From Hymenolepis diminuta (Eukaryota; Platyhelminthes; Cestoda; Cyclophyllidea; Hymenolepididae): a DNA stretch of 64,000 bases. Shown piece after piece: positions 14,728 through 26,016 of the stretch. The notes under the pieces are model-generated. The model did not search any database, was not told the DNA's origin, and saw only the letters and a program-made list of their open reading frames with translations. The translations under genes and the position numbers were made by a program. The stretch is from assembly GCA_900708905.1 (NCBI GenBank), contig CAADRB010000012.1:2719394-2783393 (forward strand). Reading direction: 5' to 3'. Position 1 is the stretch's first letter; the number at the start of each line of letters is the position of its first letter.

Positions 14728-17700
14728 ATGGATGTCCCCAAATTTGACCCTTCGCAAGCGGATTACCCCTTACGAATCAATCCCTCGATGCTCGACCAGC
14801 TTGGTAGGATTGCGCAATACTTGCAGCCCTTCATTCCACCCCACCCGCCTTCCCAACGAACAGACAACTGTAATTTCATCGATTTACAAGTTGATAGTCA
14901 GCAGCAAAATGAGTCCTACAAAAGTAAGTACTTGATTAATTACCAGCACATTTTTTGCCACAGTTGAACCGTTACACATCCCATGCAGATAACCGTTACT
15001 TAATGAGCTTTATCAGTTTTTTTTCACTCCTAATACCACACTTTGATGAATTTTTCATTAGACCTACTTCAACGGATGGTAAAGTCCTCGTAAATCATAA
15101 AGCTTAATCATCTATTCCCTTATAAGTCTGGAATTTTAATCGCAATTAAGATATGATAAATCGGTCTCATTTACTCCCATCTATGACCATTTAATCGTCA
15201 ATGCTCCCTTAAAGGGCATATTTTATTAATGAACTTCATTTTGGTAGATTATTGCAGTGGACTTTTAAGCTGTTGTGCTTGCTTTTTTAATATTAAAATT
15301 AACTCACCTTTTGTTTGTTATGGGTCAGCAATTCCATTAATACATATATTTATTATGACGACAAGAAAATTTATTAACCTTTGAGTAAGTAGCTTAATTT
15401 TGAACTTTACTTAACAGCATATTCATCTGATCTGATTCATTTGGACAATGCGTCAATTTAATTATTAGATACAAACAATACATCGAACGTCTTGGAACGA
15501 TGGGAAGTTAATTTCAAACTAGACTGGTTGATAGTTCGGTGGAATATTTGCTTAAAGCGCTAGGTGTGTTCCTTATGATAAATACGCAAAGTAAACATAC
15601 AACACTTAATAGTCCACGTTAAGTCATTCAAACAAACATCTAGAGAAGGAGTGGGTGCTCAGAACCTCACGGTACGACATTCCTATTTCGAGCGTGGGTT
15701 TTTCTCATGGTTTATTAGATACCAGAGGAGACAGCGAAGTCTAAAGTTGGGTTTGGAAGGAGGTCAGAGTCCTGTGTCTGGTTGGAGGACACAAACAGTC
15801 CCATACAGCAGAGAGCGGGAGGGCAGTCTGTAAATCACATGAACAAATACACATCCAGCATTTCTTTCCCTCTTCGACTACCCACCAACCCCCCACCTCC
15901 CTCCCCTCTCTGCCCAGATTGTGTACAGAGAATGGCACGCATACATACACAAACACGGCCGCACGGAATATATAAACGATGAGTCATTTTCCGCGCGGAG
16001 TAACGCAGCCGCGCGCACAGCCATTATACCTGGTAGGGTGACTCATAATTTTGTAAACACTGCGGAGTTGGGCGTTTATGTCTAGTCGTTAGCTTATTTT
16101 TCACTGGACAGCATAGGCACAATCCCGCCGGATCTCAAATCCAGGGCCTATCGATTCCTAACTTTACAGCTGTCGTAGAATCATGGGAATGTGAGTAAAC
16201 TGTCATAAAAAAATGGCACCCGAGATAAAAAATGCTCGACTGAAACAGATGTGTGGGAGGGGTGGCCAAACGTCAATCAATATATTGACAACTTCGTGTA
16301 TGGAAAAACATTGGTCGTGGCTTTATTTGCAGACAAAAAATTTCTGATTTTTTACGTTGTCTGAAATCCTAGACAAACCATTCACTCCTTCAATTGGGTG
16401 CTTTTAGGTCTTAGGGAATAGAGGTTACCGCAGGCCTCATTTTGTAGATTGTCAAAGAGCAGTGCATCTACTCGTACCAGTGATTTTAAGACTTTGTCTT
16501 TCATCAAAAAGAACATTTCACAATTATCTTTATTTTTGCGCCCATTGTTCGAGCATCCAGAACGGGGGTTCTCAAAAGTCTCACAAAATTTCTTCAAGAT
16601 CGAAATTTATTACGAACTCACAACATAAGGCCGAGTGTCCTAGAAAGTGTTTGCGATCTTTAAAACTAGATTTTCAAGTTTATTACTATTTTCCCTAATG
16701 TTAGCTATCCTCTGATTAAAATGCGATGTTTTTTCCTAAATGCTAAAATCACGAGTATTGTCAATCACTTATTATTCGATGAATCTAAAGATATTGCTAT
16801 CAATAACAATGATGGTGGTGTTGTTTATCAACCTGATATGTGCGGATATCGATAAATAGGCGGATTTTTATTCTCGAAAGCCAATGAGAATGGTGAGAGG
16901 AGACGACTTAGTTTTATCTTGGAACTTATATCAACACTGGAGCTGACACACAAATTTCGTAGAAAACCTTGCAAAAATAATTAGAAAGAGCGAGAGACAG
17001 CACACCCTAATAGCACATGATACCCTTCCCACGTCTACTCAGGCTCTCTTGTATTTCTCCGTCGTATTGTTTATGTAGAAATAGCATTTCGTGGGGTAAA
17101 CAAGTCAGAATTGCAGAAGACGATATGCGCTGTATCGATCTCGAGAAATTTACCAAAATTATTTGAGCGGATTTAGGGAAGAGTTTACAAACTCCCATCT
17201 TGGAAAGGGGGGTACCGTTAAGGAACCTCTTCGCTGGAGAACGACTCGAATTCTGGCATCCACTTTATCAACCACACTTAACCAGTGTAGTTGGCCATTT
17301 CACTCATGGTCTCCGACTTAGCAGACCACTGCGCAATCAATCAGTTAAAGGTCGAATCAAAGATACGGGTTGAACTGAGAGTGTATGGTTTCCAATATCA
17401 CATGGAACGGGAAGAAGAGTATCGTTTACAAATTCTAAGATTGAATATTTTTCTTGAGCTGAATTTTTCATTGTTGTCTTTTTTTCTAAAGATGTCTTTC
17501 TCTGGGAGTATTTCAAGGTGTTGAAATCGGCTGAAGCTCAATAAAAGAAGGCCAGTTGTGTGAAAATTGCACTAGAAGTTGATTTCCAGCAACTAAGACC
17601 TGTGTTCATTTACATTTTCTTATTTGCTAGATAGTAGAAGAAAAGCAATATTTGATCCAATCTCTGTGATTCCTTAGCTGTTTGTTAATTTGAGCCAGGC

Positions 17701-20700
17701 TTCGTAGTTAAATACCTAAACCGATTAGAGAAGTCTTTGTATTTATTCATATTATTGACTTTTTTGCCTACCAATTTCGATCACCGTTGTATATAAACAT
17801 CCCGAATCTCTATGTCATTTGGTTGTCTTGTTTGTAAATAATATTTTTAGGTCGACAAAGTTTATAATCGATACAAGATCGGTAGTTGTGTAATTCAGTA
17901 TTAGGTAAAATGTGAGTATAAATTTTTTTGCTAACTTGAACAGAGGAGATTTATTTTTTCGATTTCAGAAATAACATACTCATTCAAATCGATTCCCATC
18001 TAGAAGTTACAGTATCCTGTTTATGATACTGCTTATGACTCCTGTGGATAAGAGGCGATCTTTATTTAGAATGAACATTCACAGGTCACGTTTGAAATCC
18101 ATCAACCATGAACTTTTATGTCATGATTCGATTAGAAGCATTCATTTTCGTAGTTCTACTACCGTTTCTCGGTAGAATAGTGGTAAAATATCTGTAGGAG
18201 GTCAATGAAGCTGACCACAAATGGGAAAGCGAACTCAATAACAAATTTTAACTCCAGTCCATCAGTCAGGTTCTATTTTTCCATGGTGAGAAATTACCGC
18301 AATTGAATAGCCAACATCTGCTTTGTGTGAAGAAAGGATTTCGGATTTAGATGGTTAATTTTTTGGGATATGCTCTGACGGAAATTGACTCCAGACTAAC
18401 TGAATCTTTAATTGCGTTTCAAATATACTTTGTCCACTTAATAAGTAATGTTCGCTTGTCAGAGGAATGGGGAAAACATTTCATTTAAAATAGTTTGTTA
18501 TTATTTTCTTGTCTACGAACTTTCGAAAATCACCATGGATCGCTTTTATGAGAAATTCGCAACCTACCAGGTCCAATTGACTAGATCCAAGCAGTGTGGT
18601 TGGACATCCACATCACGGGATTGGGCCCATGAACACCGATCTTATGACCTCTGGTTTAACAGACTACCACATTGACCATTGCGTTACCTAAACACATTTT
18701 TTTGTTTATTTGGTTCGGAAAGGGTAATTTTAGAATTTTAATTTTTAAACGAAATAGGTTCTAATCTCTCTGAATCTTATTCGAAAAGCGGAAGCATACT
18801 GTGGCTACCGACACCATCCAATCTTTTTAATATATAAATCAACTTTACAAAAATTCATTTGATTTATCGGCCTTAACCTCATTATAGTTATTTACAATCT
18901 GAAGATAGTGTGTAGACTCCATCATTTTACTTTAGGAGAATGCAAGTCCCTCCTGCGATCCGAAATTAACCGACTTTGCGACTTGGTGATGCAAAAGAAC
19001 CTTCTCGCTTTTCGACCTTCTCTTCATCAATCCTCACGAACCGGCTCCCCTTCCCAATTACAGTGTATATCTAACCATCTCCGAAATCACGCTATCTCCT
19101 CTCCTGAACCCAATGGCACAGATGGCCGACGTTGTTTCTGGCCAGATTGTTCTCATATTGCATCCTCTGATGCAGATCTCCATTCGTAAGTTTTACCGAT
19201 TGAAATCGACCTTTATATAATTTTAAATTATAGAAGAAAACTGAATTTAGGACTAGTATACTTTGGAAGTGAATGTTGATTATAGAATAAATGGTTGTGG
19301 AACCCCAATTCATATATGGATCCTACTATTTTCAGGATTTCTGTTTTTGCATATTTATCAGGACATCCTATTACTTCTCAGTTTGAGAAGCTCATAATCT
19401 ATCACCCCTTAACCCTAAATCATTCCGATCAAAAAGTGTTTAATAACTGGTGGCCTCAAATTGACTGCCCCCTACACCGTCAGTAAGCAAGTTTATTTTG
19501 CTCTGTCTCGGTTACTGATTGACGTTAAGGTTGACTAATCGTTTAACTAAAAGTTCGCCATTTAGACAACGGAAATTGTTAGAGAATTTCAGATATTATT
19601 ATTATCCTTATTTTACTATAGTCGTCATATGGAATGTAAAAAGTATGATTTCATGCGGATCGCAATCATGGTATCTTCACGTGTTAGGTTGGCCAAGTCA
19701 GTCTACCGGTACCTTCTAAGTCAACCTTATTTACAGTCCGTGAAACCAAAGATTAAAATGAATAATTTACGTTTTGTGTATGCTTTTACGTAATACAGAA
19801 AAAGGTTTAGATTTTGTCTGATTTCTCTCTCTAAAATTCAGAATCGTACTCTCATCTAAAGACTCACACAGCAAGATTCCGTCTGAATTTTTCGTACTTT
19901 TAAATCATTTTACTTCGTTTTTGAAGGCCTGACGGCACTTGTCAGTGATTGCTATGTAACACTATATATTTTGGCCGTTTTCGCCTAATAAAGGGCCAGA
20001 GGGGTGTTTCAATAAAGATTCCAAGTTGTTTAATCCGAATCCTCATTGAAAGTACATTGCTTTAATACAATTGGTTGACAGTTTAGAGGAGAAATGTGTT
20101 AAGCAAATCACCATCGCACAATACTTACACATTGTGTAAACAAAGCACGGTGTAATGTGTAAACAAACAAATAAGCAAGAGTAAACAAACCATGGTGTGT
20201 AGACATGTGATTTTAAAATTGTCTTATTTTGAGAGGTGCTGAGCACGTAATCTCTCTTCGAGTTTGTTCTTGCTCATCAAATTATGTTGTGTAAATGAAG
20301 TTTCTGTAGATAACCTCAGTGTGTTTTCATAGCTCATTTTTATCTGATTGTTCTATGGAATCTATAAATTTGAGATTGTTCCGAAATCAGCGAAACTCAA
20401 ACGTTTTGATATTTAATTTCTCGTAATTAACGAATCTGGTATTAAATCAACTCGTTAAAACTAGAGGTAAGTTTTCGTTATCGTAAATGTCTCGAGTTTT
20501 TTTGAGGGGAAGTATTTGAACTCAGACTAAGAAATTCCATTCTGGAGTCTTTCCAATAGGATATCCACATGCAGAAATATTTTAAACGGTACAATTCTAT
20601 ATGCCCTTCAGTAGATGGGCGAACAATCAGTACCTCAAACTCGCGAAATCTGCCTTGACAAGTGTTTATGCCCACCTTAACATCACAGAATCTTACTTCT

Positions 20701-23700
20701 ATTATATTATTCGACAATTAGCTGAAGCTCGTTTGTGATTATCCGCTGATTGAAATGATTAAACAATGACAGTCACCTGAAAGTTAACTGAAAAAATTTC
20801 TTTCTCATTTTGAATTTTTAAGACAGATTTATTCTAATGGTTCGCAAATCGCTGCTTGGGTTATAAGGTGATTTAATAACTACAATAACTCCCAAATCAG
20901 TTAAAAAGTCATTTACTGGCCTTCAACTAGGGTATGGGAGAGGTAGTATAAAGAACACTCCCTCCCCCGGTGAGAAAGTCGAATTCTGACACGCCTTTAT
21001 GAGCCAATGAGGATGGCTAATCTACTCACTGGGCTTAAATGGATGGGAGTCGAATCCTTGACCTCTGACTTACCAAGCGAGTAAGTTAACTTCTGCACAC
21101 CGACACACTTTGCAAAAGCCCTTGCAATTCCTTTTTCTCAACTACGCATAGTAACTTTCAGCTAATTTCAATTTATAATATTAGTTGAGAATGTTAAGAA
21201 AAAAATAATCATATGAGAAGTCGGTCACAAACAGAACTACAACTCTACCTTTTATCATCTCAAGGTGATTCCTTCTGCGATGGCCTGAGTTTTGCTAATT
21301 TAATTTGACGTACATTTATAAAGCTAAAAGGCAGCGCTACCGTAAACGTAGTCAGTGTTGTTAATAGGGCACGATAAGAATTTAGGGCAACAGAAACATT
21401 GGGTTTAGAAGAGACAAAGAGGGACATGAAGGGGAGGGGAGTAAAAAATAAGATACTGGAGGGTGAGAAAGGAGACAGATGAAAAAACAAAACGGGTTAT
21501 TATGTGCATTGGGGCGGGCGGTGTACCGTAGGCTAAATGTTCGTCGTTCTTGTTTACACCGTTTGCGCACTACGGCATTTTTTGTCCACCACCTAACGCT
21601 CTCTCTCAAGGTCGTTTGACAACGCGTCAAGGTCATTACTTAATCCCTCCACCTCCCTCTCTCTCTCCCTTGTTTCTCCGGTGGGATGCAACTCTCCTCT
21701 TTTTTTGACTGCCGCACTGTCAACGGCGACGTCTGTTTACTTCCCTCCTTTGCTCTTTTTTACATCCTATGAACGCGCATTTGTGCGTGTTTATTTGTAT
21801 GTTTGCCTTTGCTCTCTGGGTATGTGTTTTCGCATCGGTGCGGGTGTACCATCTATTCTGCCCACTGATTTTTTGAGCGTCTTTTCTGTGAGTCATAACA
21901 GTAATCAGTCATCAACAGTCAGAAGGACTTCTCATTCTAACGACCAATGTTTGGAACTCAATGTAAAATTAAAGGCAAAATAAACTTGATATTATCGTAA
22001 AATTCCTTTGATCAAAAGGCAAGCTGTAGTTCGTAAATATCGATGGGAGAGTTGTATGACTTGCATTATTGTAATTTTTAGTGATGTTAGAGTAAAATTA
22101 ACTAGTTTTTGTCTGGAATAGTAAAGATTTTTCTTGAATTTTGGTAGTAAATGGTCCAATTTTGGGGGATTTTTAAGTTAGATCCAAACTTTCTTTGAGG
22201 GCTTTTAAGTCGACAATCAGGAACGAATGCGTGCATACTTGATTTTCTACATTCAGTAGACTGGTTCTTATTTGTCGGATATCGGAAGAATTCTTGCATC
22301 TGCAACTCCAAAATTTAATACGATTGAGTTATTTCTCCTATTGGATCATCATAGCTATTGGTTTAGTTGTGTAGATTGTGAATATCTTTAGGGGATTGTT
22401 TTGATTTCACACTGTTCCGGAGCCTCCTCCTCACAACAATCCCTTATTATGCCTTTAATATGCCGATGAGCTTTAGACGCAAGTTTCAAGAACATTTTAA
22501 CATTCTCGGCTTTTACTCCGTCGGATTAAAGAATTTAAATGTGCAAATAAAGTTGTGAAATTAATTGAATACGAACAATTTTTATGTCCATCCGTAGAGG
22601 TACAGTTCCAAAACCTTCTTTTCACTCTCATTTAAAGAAACAAATTACTTCAAATTATTGTGGCAGCAATAAACTTAATATTTTCTCTTCCGTTTAGTTT
22701 CTGCTTTACTTAACACTTTCCATCGTTTCAAGAGAATAAAATTGAATAGATCTTTGTTCAAGCTATTTCTTGGCCTTTTTCTTGATTCGCGCTAATGTAT
22801 TCTCTTTTTACAATAATTGTCCAATGTTTCTCAATATGAAAGAAGTTAATGAAGGCTGTCTCTGCTTGAGAATTCCCACGCGGTCCTCAGTTTGTTTTGA
22901 TTACACTGGGTCATTTCAGACACCAAATAGGATAGAAGAAGCTTGTATGCTATTGTTAGCGCTTGAAAATGAATGCGTTGCATATATTGTATCCAAGATT
23001 ATGTTTTTCTAATTCGCTATCAGTAAAAGTAGATAATGCCAAATCTCTCCATTCAAATGTTGAAAGCATATCTATTTCTTTTTGTTTTAGTCATGCTGTT
23101 GATGTCCACGATATAACGTCAGCAAATGTGGCTCAATTAGAATTACGAATTCATTATCTAGAAGTGGCCTTCAACCAGGTATGCTTAGATTCATAAAGTG
23201 AATATTAAACGTCAATGTTGTTTTAGTACGTAAATGAATCCCGCCGTGTACAAAAAATGATGGATCATCTCCTTAAACTTTCTAAAATACTTGATCACCA
23301 AGAGCTGAACACTCCAGAACCCCCGACGATGTCAAATACTCCAAATCCTGCTACCAGCACTCCTTTAGCCTCATTTCAAACAACCCAAACAGCCAAAGGT
23401 TCTTTATAACACCTCACTTCTTTTATAATCGACTACTGAATTTTAATTAGTAGAAATTATTTTATAGTAAAACCGGAGGATGAAGATGGAAGGCAGTGGG
23501 TCAGAGCTCTTGGTCTTTCACAAGGCGCTACTGAAAATGGATCTCCGGTTCTGCCACAAATTAGCAGAGACCAGTTACTTCTTTTCAGCAACCTTCTCTC
23601 TAGACTGAACGGTTCCAATGGAGGAGATTCATTTCCTGATACCAACGGTGTCCAGCCAAAGACATCGCCGACAATTGTCGGCTTTAAGAACGGTAAACTT

Positions 23701-25826
23701 GTTTTACATTGAAATAGGCTGCTTTAAATCCACTAATGTTAAGTAATACTAATCTAAAATGGGGTGGCAGAATCTGAATGTCCCAATTAAAGACGATTCT
23801 TAATATCTTCCCTCTACTCAATATAAATGTTGGAAAGAATTCGCCACAAGTGCAATTTTGAAATCCCACATAGAATTATTTGTATGTATTTACATCGTTT
23901 TGCACTCCAGTAAATTTTTTTTGGAAGTTGTTTTAACTGTAACTAATGCAAAGGTCAAATCACTTATTTTTACTAAATAAATTATGATTGTTATTCCTAT
24001 TTAAAATTTTTTTACGCCTGAGAAGTAACTTTTTAGAGCATGTCACAGAAATAGAAAAGTATATCAAAAGAGCTATTACTTCCTAAAACATTTTAAATCT
24101 GTTTTTCCATTCGTGGAAAAATCTTATCAGTCAGTTAATCCGAGTCGTATGTGATCATTATAAGTGTATAGTTATATTTTAGTTATAGGGATTCTAGAAA
24201 TTCGCATCTCTCATCTTTTGAAAAATAAACTCCATTTGACGTTCTGCTAATTAGAGATCATAATGTATAATATAAAATGTATAAAATATTATAAAAACTA
24301 AAAATAACTGTCAAAATTTGTTTGGTGATGCCTTGTATTCCTTTTATTAATCAAACAATATAAGTTGGCGTTACGCAAATAATTCAGATGTAGAAATGGT
24401 CTCATAAGATTTGTAATAGCATTGTTAGTTTAAAATTAATTTGGTGTGTCAGTTGGACTGACCCTTTAAAAATTTTGACATATTGTGCAGCTGGGGGCAT
24501 TTCTTATGAGTGAGGTAGCTTCTATCGAAAAATCCTATCTTGGTTTGGAAAAGCAAAATGTGGAATATTTTTGTGCCTTCTGAAGTGATGGTCCGAGATG
24601 TTATTCATTAAGATTAATTTATTTATAAATTCCAGCCTAAAATTCATGTCATGAATAAGTGATATTTCTCTTTATCAACCTCACCTGTTATAAATATTTT
24701 TTAGATGCCTTCAATAATTCTGCCGCCAGCCTAATGAAATTAAACTCCTTGGCTGGAGATATTCAATCGTCTCCTTCTGTGATGCAAGATGACCCAAAAT
24801 CCATCTCCACTGGAACACCATCCCCACCGCAGAATCAATCCGTCGCTCATTCATCAAAAAGAGAACCCCAAAATCTCTCAGACGAGTGTTCCATAACACA
24901 GCGTCAGTTTTATCGCACACAGTGCATCCGTCCCCGTTTTACATACGCATCCCTTATTCGTCAAGCCATTTGTGAGTCTCCGAACCAGTGTCTGTCATTA
25001 AGCGAGATCTACGCGTGGCTGCAGAGGGAATTTCTATTCTTTAGGCACAATGAGGCCACCTGGAAGGTAAATATACAAACATCCCAACTTATGTAGTCAA
25101 AAAGATTATTAATACCATATCTCTTTTCAGAATGCAATTCGTCACAATCTGTCGTTGCACAAATGTTTTCGACGTGTGGAAACTCCAGGAGGTTCAGTCT
25201 GGGTGTTTGATGAAAGTGAATGGTTGCAGAGGAAAGACAGTAGACAGGCTGTGTAAGTCTCACTTTAATGTGGCAAATGTATTAATGGCTTGTGATTGTA
25301 ATTTGCACACCTTCTCTTTAGTGAGAGTCGCGTTACGGGTAGGAACTACGGGGGTCGTTTGAAAGCGGCTCCAGTTCCCATTTATCCAATGCCATCAACA
25401 TCGGTCACGAATGTTGAATCAATTAGAAATCGTAGTCTATCGGCGTTGGAAAACGAGCATTTCCGCAATCTTCTCCAGAAGGTTTCCAACTTGCCCTTAC
25501 CATCCATGGCTAATCCAAGTTCTGCCGACTTTGCCGAATCTACCCGTTCAGCAGCTTCGACACCGGCTATTCCTATGCCCCTAATAAATACGCCGACCGT
25601 GTCCAACAATATCAATGCAAATTCCAGCAATGCTAATTCTACTTCTCCGGTTGTGAATGCTATGTGCGTTGATGAACCCATCATACAACACGAGTATGTG
25701 AGATAATCTCTACTTATACCATTTCAATTCAAGTAATATTTCAAGTTGTCATTACCTTTCAGCATAAAAATGGATACAGACGAAATGTTCCGAAGAGGGG
25801 ATGCAACATCCGTTACATCTACATAA
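14728..25826 (+). CDS. FOXP: Forkhead box P (FOXP) transcription factor
   Basis: Nuclear DNA-binding regulator of the FOXP subfamily. Coding exons by phase-consistent GT/AG joining: 14728-14923, 18936-19185, 23091-23178, 23227-23398, 23468-23692, 24705-25066, 25131-25252, 25322-25693 and 25763-25826, giving about 616 aa. The subfamily architecture is visible in order: a C2H2 finger C-x4-C-x12-H-x4-H (Cys132, Cys137, His150, His155), then a leucine-zipper-like heptad Leu165-Leu172-Tyr179-Val186-Leu193 ending MMDHL, then a forkhead domain from about residue 386 ([14 protein letters not shown]) to 470, including [13 protein letters not shown], typical of FOXP. PQNLS at 365-369 resembles a CtBP-binding motif. 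The intron between exons 2 and 3 splits the finger at codon 149, and another falls in the forkhead after ATWK. The poly-Gln N-terminus of vertebrate FOXPs is absent. The start is the first ATG of exon 1. The family call is secure; small undetected exons in the long introns are possible. Confidence 0.93.
14924..18935 (+). other. FOXP intron 1 with an internal GC-rich island
   Basis: A 4.0-kb intron between a phase-1 donor AGTAAGTA and the acceptor TTTAG. Most of it is AT-rich and featureless, but 15.64-16.05 kb is clearly GC/CpG-richer and is annotated separately. No additional FOXP-like exon was recognised. An open frame at 18448-18675 just before exon 2 has no family resemblance and was left out. 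Confidence 0.6.
15640..16050 (+). promoter_or_regulatory. Intronic GC-rich island, candidate enhancer or alternative FOXP promoter
   Basis: In an AT-rich intron this block contains TATATAAA (15969-15976), an AP-1-type TGAGTCA (15980-15986), a CpG-dense core with CGCGCGG and GCCGCGCGC (about 15991-16018), and a second AP-1-type site in the other orientation, TGACTCA (16039-16045). A pyrimidine-rich stretch lies at about 15885-15912. TATA-like plus symmetric TRE sites around a CpG core looks like a regulatory unit, perhaps an internal promoter giving a shorter FOXP transcript that starts in exon 2. This is inferred from composition and motifs only. Confidence 0.35.
21032..21105 (-). repeat. tRNA-like sequence (SINE head or tRNA pseudogene)
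   Basis: On the minus strand there is a perfect 5-bp anticodon-type stem CTTAC/GTAAG with a 7-nt loop TCGCTTG (21069-21085). At the right distance after it comes a B-box-like GATTCGACTCC (within 21045-21057). The T stem pairs imperfectly and no clean 7-bp acceptor stem is visible, so a functional tRNA is unlikely. A tRNA-derived SINE head or decayed tRNA fits better. No second copy was recognised in the window. Confidence 0.35.
21500..21900. promoter_or_regulatory. Intronic GC-richer block with duplicated TCAAGGTCR sites
   Basis: This part of FOXP intron 2 has elevated GC and CpG. It carries two same-orientation extended nuclear-receptor half-sites, TCAAGGTCG (21606-21614) and TCAAGGTCA (21627-21635), 12 bp apart, followed by a polypyrimidine tract (about 21644-21670). 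TCAAGGTCA is the classical monomer site for FTZ-F1/SF-1 and ERR-type receptors. An intronic enhancer or alternative promoter is possible. Open frames here (100 codons on plus, 84 on minus) are low-complexity and overlap on opposite strands. Confidence 0.3.
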
Positions 25827-26010
25827 CTGGTTATTTTAAAATATTTAACGTTGAATAATTCAACCAAAGCGTCGGTGTCTTTGAATTTCAAACCAAATTT
25901 TAATAGTATGTATGTGCAACATTCTTGTGTCTAACTCCCTGTATTTGCCTGTTGTGTTATGTTGAATTGACTTTTAGTGTATCTATAAAAGACGCGACTT
26001 GTATTTTGTC

Positions 26011-26016
26011 AATAAA
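26011..26016 (+). terminator. FOXP poly(A) signal AATAAA
   Basis: A canonical AATAAA lies 185 bp after the FOXP stop codon and is followed by a T-rich stretch. It is the first good polyadenylation hexamer downstream of the gene. Confidence 0.6.

Larger units (their letters stand above)
19186..23090 (+). other. FOXP intron 2
   Basis: A 3.9-kb intron that interrupts the zinc-finger codons, with donor GTAAGTTT after CATTC and acceptor TTGTTTTAG. It contains a tRNA-like element near 21.03-21.11 kb and a GC-richer block at 21.5-21.9 kb, both listed separately. Other open frames, such as 19295-19486, carry no recognisable domain. Confidence 0.6.

Noticed and set aside
18448..18675. Possible extra FOXP exon before exon 2
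   Set aside because: Exon 1 to exon 2 joins cleanly in phase without it, and the translation shows no FOXP-like residues.
21032..21105. Functional tRNA gene
   Set aside because: The acceptor stem is absent and the T stem is mismatched, so it was listed as a tRNA-like repeat instead.
25382..25684. 100-codon minus-strand frame
   Set aside because: It is antisense to FOXP exon 8, where the plus strand carries the conserved C-terminal reading frame.
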